From: Spodoptera frugiperda
Taxonomy: Eukaryota; Arthropoda; Insecta; Lepidoptera; Noctuidae
Direction of reading: 5' to 3'
DNA: 64,000 bases
NCBI RefSeq assembly: GCF_023101765.2
Contig: NC_064214.1
Location: 6,268,001 to 6,332,000, forward strand
Shown here one piece after another: positions 56,743 to 64,000 of this stretch (within the stretch, counting starts at the first letter, position 1; every line of letters begins with the position of its first letter). Under the pieces are notes generated by a model. It searched no databases, had not been told where the DNA came from, and was given only the letters and a program-made list of their open reading frames with translations. The position numbers and the translations under genes are program-made.

Positions 56743-56906
56743 TTTTTATGGTATAAGTATACCTATAGTACGAACATACGGATCATCTGATGGTAGCAAT
56801 CGCTGCCGCCCTTGAACACCCGAAACACCAGAGGCGTTACAAGTACATTGCCGGCCTTTTGGGAGCTAGGAATTCAAGGGTGGTTGGGGAGTCGGGGATT
56901 GGGATC
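56743..56906 (-). repeat. Interspersed repeat, family 3, third copy
   Basis: TTTTTATGGTATAAGTATAC, ATCTGATGGTAGCAATCGCT and CATTGCCGGCCTTTTGGGAG follow the order of the copy at 35049-35292. A CATCAT run precedes it. Confidence 0.6.
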
Positions 56907-59900
56907 TTACAAAATTCAGGCTATTACTAGCGTCCTTGATGTTTGAAAACAAAACAACCACATGATTGTACCTACAATTCCCATAATTTAAAAAGTACGT
57001 ACGGTAATGCGGTAAGTAGGAGTTTAGCTCGTCTGCTACAAACAAGACGTATTACTATTGTATAAAGTCTCGGATCCTTACAAGAACCACGGCTCTAATC
57101 CTATAATTTACGAGCAACCGAACCGTACATGTTTCACTTTAATTCCCCGACAATTTTCGAAGCCACATCTTTTAAACTATTCTAGATTAACTTCGTAGAT
57201 TCAAGCTTATAAGGAGATAGACACCAAAAGACAAATATTTCTAAATTCAATACAAACTAAAATTAATATTTTTATTATTATTCCACATTGTAACCACAGA
57301 GGAAATGTCAGACTATAAATTGTTTTCTTTAAAAAGAAACACGAATGGTATTATTTGGAGAGCAACAATAAAATAGGTCGGATAAAGCATAATCTCGTTA
57401 TCCTCCCACATAGAGCAGTCGTGTCGTGGCCACGATTCAGTCAACAGTTATCCCAAAAAACACAACACAATTCAACCTCTTAGCCGTGATCCAATAACTA
57501 AACTTCTTTGTCTACAAAGACTGCTCCTTCCCGTTCTCACATATGCAATGTGAGAGAGAGGTGCGCAGAAGAGCATTTATCGTTGGGAAAGAAATTAAAG
57601 TCGTGCCGAATCGAACGGTTTTATCTTCGTGTCGATAGCGGTCACAAATTATGTGCTTCCTTGCCTTAGGGTGTGGTTCCTTCAACGCGATACTTACGTT
57701 CGCGCACTTAAATATTCATTCCACATAAATATTACTATTTCAAATAAAAAGAGGCTTATGCATACTGAAATATAAAACTCAGCAGAGTAAAGTTAGAATT
57801 TATTACTCAGCTTTGAGCAAAACGGGAATCTAATAAGGAGTCTAAAGTATCTCAAATAAGAAAAAGGCTTTACTCGTGAAAACAAATCAGAAATCGAATT
57901 TGACAAAATCGTTCTTAAGAGCTGCTAAAAATCCGTGCTGGGAAAACGTCACGTTAACCTCTCCCTTGGCACTCGGCGCCTAATCCAATTCAAACTTTAT
58001 TCTGAACACACAAAGTCTGAATCAGCTTAGCCAACCACTTCGCTTAAGGTTTAGTCGAGATAAATGAATTTCCACTCATTGAAGATCAATCCAGGCAGCG
58101 TTATCTGTGTTTTGCGCCTTATCTATAGGGGCGTAACAATGTCCGTACGATTTATAGTAGTGGATGTAGGCGATAGCCCTGCTTCTGGAGCACTCACTAT
58201 ACATACGACGTACTTACACTATCGACGCCGGGGATTAAGCTTACCTGAACACGATAGCAAACCAGTAAATACCGTCACAGCACTGCTTTATCGAAATTAT
58301 CTAATAGTTTGATAACGTGTGAATCTGTGATACGTTCCCGTTATAGAGGGTGTGTGATTTATGTAAGCACAAGTTTGACAGATATTGCGATGGAGCTGAT
58401 CGCGTATAATGTGATCGTCATAAGGATTATACTGATTGAAAATTATTTTCATTGGAGATATAATCATATCTTCAATGTACTAAACTTGATAGAAGAATTT
58501 TATACGGAGCTTTAGTAGAAAATACTTTCTTAGCATAATTTAATGGGCATGACAATGAGCTATGAAATTTGTTTCCGATACCAACAATAAAGGCAAGGGA
58601 GCGTCTCGCCTTTGTGCTAAACTTACACTAGAAGAGCAATAAATCACTTTTATCTATGAACCCGTACAAGAATAGGAAATTAATTTATCGGTATTTTAAG
58701 GATTCTTGCTGGTATAATGTTCAGTTAATTTAATAACAGCGCTGTAATCTGATTGCGATGCAGCGGCGCGCAAATTAACTTGTTAGTCTTTGTCGCCGCC
58801 GCTAGGGGCGCTAACGGCGCGGTGATCAGATCTACTGCTCTAGTTGGATGCTTTCAAAGATTTATTGAGAATTTTCTTCTACGAGCTTTGAAATATAAAG
58901 TAAATACAGAGACTGAGGTGCTAACAGTTTGCAGAAAATTATTGTTCAATATTTTATCGAAACTGGTGCATTAAGGATGATTAAATTAGTACTTAAAGAA
59001 AATAAACAGCGATCCGGTAATAATTTCGAATAAAGTTTTATTAATTCATTAAAAAAATAAACGGATTGTATTTTATATAAATCAAAAATTCAAATTCAAC
59101 AAATGAATTGTGAATAAATCAAAAGTTACAACAACTCGGCGGTAACGAAGCGAAAGTTTTGCAATTGTTTGATTGAAATCAAATTATTAACTAAAATTTT
59201 GATGTGATTTCAAAGGCAGATGTTATCAGTTCCCGTTAACGTGAAACTCGTTTTGTTTAATGAAACCCTCACACGAACTTTTGATTACAATCCAATGTTC
59301 TTTTTGCTTTTGTTTTGCCAACTATAGATACCGCTCATTCTATTTGTGTGAGCCCCAACCATGTATTCTGTTGTTTTTAAAGTTCATTTTCATATTTTGA
59401 AATCATAAAATAATAAAAGATTTTACTTTTGTTTCATACATTTTTGGAAAGTCAACAAAACTTTTATAATTGCAAATTAATATGTGGGATGGTTCTATCT
59501 CTGCCACCTACAAAAAATTACCGAACAGTAACTTAAAACAAAATGTATTTATGACAGAATGACATCACGAACAAAAGTGCTAGCTTTGTGTTCGTCTAAA
59601 AATCTTCCTAAAAACGTGATAAATTGTCACCGAAAAAAACTGAGCAAGCCAGCAAACTGCCAAAAAAATGTTTCATGTAAAAATTTCCTAGCATCGAATT
59701 TGTGGCCACGTGTATCTATGCATTGTTTACAGAAGTCCACATGACGGCAAACAGGGCGACGATCCATCATGGCGGCTAATAGAATTAGGCCAGAGTGTTC
59801 CTAAATTAAATAAATGTTTAGCAATTGATTGATGAAAAAGAGAGAGTGGATGGACCTTGTTCTTTGTTGTGTCCGCACCTGATTTTCTTAATGATTTGCA

Positions 59901-61290
59901 TGGTGTATCTTTGTAATAGGTTTTATTCGATTTTTATCTCTAGTATCAAACTATCAACACTTACTTTTAAAAACTATTGCTGTTGTAGGCTAAGCCAAGT
60001 TAGATAATAGAGTGCCTAAAATGAAATGTGTTATTCAGATAATTTTTTGTTAATTAAGAAAAGATTTATGTTGGAAGGTATATAATGTAGGATTACAGGA
60101 AACCATCGCCGAGCTACAGAGGTAGAAGACAGACACGTTTCCGTTAAACTGCTTGTAATTTCGTGAGAATCCGGTAATTTTATTATAACATTATCCCCCG
60201 GCGCCACTCGAGCCCGCCGCAACTTCAGCGACAATTCTCAGAATCTCAAAATGTTATTCTTGTTCAAAACCGAGAGACAAAATCTTTGTAGTCAGTCAAC
60301 AATCTTGTAAGAATTAAATCTGCTCCACTTGCTACGGATTAAAGTATATTTTTGCGCGTAAATAAAAATATCTTCAACAAACCAGATTTGTTTTAAAAAA
60401 CACGTAGTCGCAACACTAATAAAACTACCTCCGTGGTTTCAAAATTTAGTTCGAGTAAACTTTTAGTAATGAGTTTTTCTAATTAAAATACCAATTTTGA
60501 ATTTTTTTACTCAACAGTTTTGGTATAAAATTATGTCCTCTAAAGATAATAACTCTGTTATTAGTTCACCACTAATTGTAATTATTGGAACTAACAACAT
60601 GAAATTGATTGGACTTCAGAGTCTCCAAATATTTTCAAATAAAACTTTAAGTAAGTAGCTGCTGCATACCACTCTAAACACCCTCATGTTCCTATAACCA
60701 CCCATTCAACCCGCAACTAAGTAGCAAAAAGCGAAACACGAACCGGACCGGTAGCGAAGCGGCACGGGAATAAAACCGTCCGGTCGGTTTCAGTAATATG
60801 AACGGGAGCCGTAATATTGAGTAGCTGACATGGGTCCGGCGATATTGCCGGCCAGTCTTATCTTTACGCACGTGACCTATTGATTTCGCGTAAAACACAG
60901 GATTATATTGTAGCCTGGCCTAGTGCGAAGTGCCCTGGGGTATTACATGGTGCCCAGCTCAGATACCCGGCGCGATATTTAGTTTATGTGTATTTTTCAA
61001 CTCTCTAACTGAAAAGGAAAATGGAGGTGGTCCTTGTAGTCACTATGATTTGTTTTGGTCCTTTAGTACATTTTGGTCCTTTACTGCATATTTCGTACCT
61101 CTGCAAGAATATTCTCCGTCTGTTTGGCAAGCGCTTACTATTGCTACAACACAAACACTTAGCACTTAACAGAGAGCATTACCTCCTCTAATCTAATCAT
61201 TCATTATTACCATTTGTAAGTGAACTAAATTTCAGTAATGACTGAAGCTCCCAGAAGATTATTGTATAGGTTCGTTAAGATTTATTTCTA

Positions 61291-61475
61291 ATCGACTTAA
61301 AAAGGAGGTTCTCAGTTTGACCTGTATGTATGTATGTTTGTGCGCGATTATCTCGCGTTTGGCTGAACTGATTTTGATGCGGTTTTCAGCATACTATTTT
61401 TAGACTTTTGAAAAGGTTCTAGAGAAATTATGGCCTTTACAACTTGGAGGCGGTAAAGAAAATTACAGGCGGTTC
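61291..61475 (+). repeat. Interspersed repeat fragment
   Basis: It contains AATCGACTTAAAAAGGAGGT, GTATGTATGTATGTTTG and GCGATTATCTCGCGTTTGGC then CTGATTTTGATGCGGTTTTC, wording I recognise from a very common lepidopteran repeat. No coding frame or termini are clear. Confidence 0.5.
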
Positions 61476-63205
61476 CCTTTTTTACACAAAAGTTTATACA
61501 AAAAATTTTACTAAAATGCATAAAGTGCTTTTCTCACTATTATTTGGTCCTATTAATTACTATTTATAAATTGAGGTATAGTCAATAGTTATTATAAGTT
61601 GAGGTCTCAGTAGCAGTAGATACGTAACTTAGCTCCAATAGTGGTCAGTGGAATCGGCCGGCAACCTGTGTAATGCTGTTTGGTTCAGTTTCTCAGTGTT
61701 GCCAGTAAATTAATTGCGCCTACACGGGAGAGTGCTGCCGAGACTCAGACCACGTCACGTTCATTTAATATTATGGAGTACACATACCATACATATACAC
61801 TCAGGACTGTGTGTATCTGCATAAATGGACAAACATATATTGGAAGTTATAGCGGCCATGAAATAAATGATAATGGTTCCTTGGTTGGCGAATTAATTGA
61901 TTGGAGCGCTATCACACGGTGTGAGCTTTTCATTTATACTTTGGTCATATAGCAGACAGTTTTTATTAGTAGGTACTTATTATGTAGCACTTGCCTTATG
62001 TACCCACTAGAAGAGACAGTGGTCAAATCGAAACACTAACCTTCTTAGGTTAAAAAAAAAGGTGAAAAGTAGAACAACAAACTTCGAAATGCTGAAATGC
62101 TTCGAAATGCTACAGCCTGAGCCTAGTGAGGTTGTCACTATGTAAACTGGAAAATGTATACATTGCGCTGGTAATAAAGAATAATTTTTATAAATTTTCT
62201 TTCTCGATACATACTCGTATTCATGCCGCTCAAAATCTGCATAGTCACGAATGTTGTACAGAATCCTTCCCAGCTTGTCAGACGTAAGGGTGTTGATGTA
62301 CTCATCTATCTTGCGAAAGACGTGTGTTAATATCATCGCGCCTCTCCCGGCTAGAAGCCCCGCCAGTGTAACCTCCCGGTAATTGATCCTTCGTATGTGA
62401 TATTTATCTCAAGGCCGCACACACATTACGATAACCGCAGTAAGTAGCAGAATATACTTTATTATTATATTATTTCCACTATTTTTCGCTCTATCGTGAA
62501 TAAATATGACGTAAATCTATTCGGAAAATTCCGTCTTTATTTAACCGATTTTCAACCTTATTATACTGGCGTATTACTTTACATCATATTACGGATTTGT
62601 TACTACGGATTACACCAATATACAGTGTGATTTCTAAGAAAGGTTTAGGTGTAAAATTTGTTATTGTTTTGACAACGCGAGTGAAGCCACGGGCGAATAG
62701 CTATTGAAAATCGGTTTTGGGAAGTTTCGTAAGACCTGGATATAAAGAAAAACCTCAAAAATAAATCTTCATCCAATCTCGAAAAGCGAGCAAAACAACG
62801 AACCCTTGGTAGGTATGATGTCACAAATATGAACTGTAACACGGTTTCACCTCGCTCCGAATTCTATATCGTATATATTCATATCAGTAGGTTCCCAATA
62901 CATCATTATAAAGCGTGTTCCAGCGACACATCGATCGTGTTCGAAGCAGCCAGGATTTATGACGCGCCATAAAATTGTGGAGCCATGAGCTACGTGAACA
63001 CATACCTGATGATGGACTGGGTAACAGCTTATAGGTACTACATGTAGGTTATACTACCTATATCTATGTATATGTGTAGTAAATATAGTAGCGTGGAAAA
63101 TATACAGGATTTGTTTAATGAAAGTTCGTAGCGTCGAGTGCTTCTGCTCAGTACGTACCTAAATTGAGGTTAACGTTTATTTTGTGAATCGATTTCTTGT
63201 GTGTA

Positions 63206-63271
63206 GCCGCACACACTCAATAATATTGTCAATAAATTACGTATTGTCAATAATATTGTGTGTGTGCGACC
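63206..63271. repeat. Inverted repeat with CAATAATATTG cores
   Basis: CGCACACACTCAATAATATT (left) and CAATAATATTGTGTGTGTGC (right) face each other around a short AT-rich loop, and a third and fourth near-copy of the core lie at about 63289 and 63358. The palindromes abut the MADF-like fragment and may be transposon ends. Confidence 0.55.
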
Positions 63272-63447
63272 TGTATTGCGGTATTGTTCAATAATATTGT
63301 AGATTATCCAGAAATTCTGATTTTGTCACGTCAATATCGGGGGAGGCAGGGATATTGTCAATCATATTGACGTGTGCGGGCGCGCGGCAATATTTTAGTT
63401 GAGGAAAAGATTTCAAGGCAGGCGGACGTTCTTGTTATTTGTTCAAA

Positions 63448-63612
63448 ATGGAAGACGAAAATAGTATCCAATGCGAAAATAGTGTTGATACTGTTGATAA
63501 TAGTACCCTTACGGAAAAACACTATTTGTCAGTGTTTATTAAAACATGGGAAACTTATCCAGAATTATGGAATACATCCTGCAAAGCATATCGTGATCTG
63601 TATCACGATTAA
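63448..63612 (+). pseudogene. MADF-like domain fragment, probable PIF/Harbinger remnant
   Basis: An ATG at 63448 opens 54 codons: an acidic, Ser/Asn-rich lead, then HYLSVFIKTWETYPELW, NTSCKAYRDLYHD and a stop. The pattern of an aliphatic-Ile-aromatic helix followed by (Y/H)PELW and a spaced Tyr is how MADF domains start. A full domain needs about 80 residues, so this is cut short; the following 100 bases hold further stops. MADF proteins accompany PIF/Harbinger transposases, and the palindromes upstream fit that idea. It could also be a fragment of a host MADF gene. Confidence 0.45.
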
Positions 63613-64000
63613 TTAAAACACGTAAACACACAGAGAAGACGTAAAGAAAAAAATTAATTCCCTACGAACATTTCAATTTCATTCAAAGTTTGAGCCTGAA
63701 TAAATTTAAGAATATTATTAAAGAAAAACTGTACAGTAAAGCTTTTTATAAAATTAAAGACTACTTAGATGATAGTCAGGCTTGGGAATGAACTGCTATA
63801 ATGTCCACACAGGTCTTGTTGACATGTTAGTAACATATAGTTATATTTTTATACAATTTGACATTAACATAACTTGACATAGTTTTATATTTTTATATTT
63901 CCTTTTAAAATTGTTAGTTTGAGGACCGTGTGAGATTTCTGCTAGTCATTTTATTTTTAGTAAATTATGTTCTGACAGTTTGAGCATTTGTGTGGCCTAC

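Larger units (their letters stand above)
53316..63205. other. Gene-poor stretch with repeats
   Basis: Repeats are listed separately (family 1 SINE, retroposon with target duplication, family 3 copy, fragment at 61291). A block at about 54,890-55,115 contains CAGGGGCCCC twice, 64 bases apart, and has unusual GC content for the region. A GC-rich patch with GGACCGG-type words lies at about 60,740-60,860. I see no gene. Confidence 0.5.

Overview
The window looks like nuclear DNA from an insect, most likely a moth or butterfly (Lepidoptera). It is AT-rich, its genes are split into many short exons with GT..AG introns, and it carries short retroposon families that I recognise from lepidopteran genomes (tRNA-derived SINEs, non-LTR 3' tails ending in TTTGACTTTGA runs). 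I cannot name the species. Nothing here is bacterial or viral, and I see no CRISPR array, rRNA gene or stand-alone tRNA gene.

1-23.7 kb: one large plus-strand gene, a fibrillin. I could join 53 coding exons (2080-22506) in one continuous frame, with every junction phase consistent, to a protein of about 3,006 residues. The order is signal peptide, N-terminal four-cysteine domain, three EGF modules, hybrid 1, then TB (8-Cys) domains separated by calcium-binding EGF runs, two final EGFs, and a C-terminal propeptide behind an Arg-Arg-Arg-Arg site. The number of EGF modules between successive TB/hybrid domains (2/6/3/1/12/2/7/5/7) matches vertebrate fibrillin at every position but one. The gene also shows a second in-phase signal-like first exon (4490-4635), a likely intron-retention terminal exon that would give a short secreted form with an RGD motif (to 9826), and a coding-like exon on the opposite strand inside the first intron (3240-3507).

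24.2-25.3 kb: a complete intronless gene on the plus strand for a mitochondrial phosphate carrier of the SLC25A3 type (321 codons), with AATAAA signals just downstream. It lacks a presequence and may be a retrocopy that stayed open.

25.3-64 kb: a gene-poor stretch. I find no convincing host exon. It holds a 5'-truncated non-LTR retrotransposon reverse transcriptase end (about 32.45-33.09 kb), several SINE families, a retroposon with a perfect 14-base target duplication (56152-56354), a second copy of a foldback element also found in a fibrillin intron, a duplicated block at 26.5-27.0 kb, GC-rich islands (26.0-26.3 kb is the clearest), and at the right end a broken MADF-like reading frame beside inverted CAATAATATTG-type repeats, probably a PIF/Harbinger remnant.

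The two host genes are unrelated in function: one is an extracellular-matrix microfibril protein, the other a mitochondrial inner-membrane carrier. They share only orientation.
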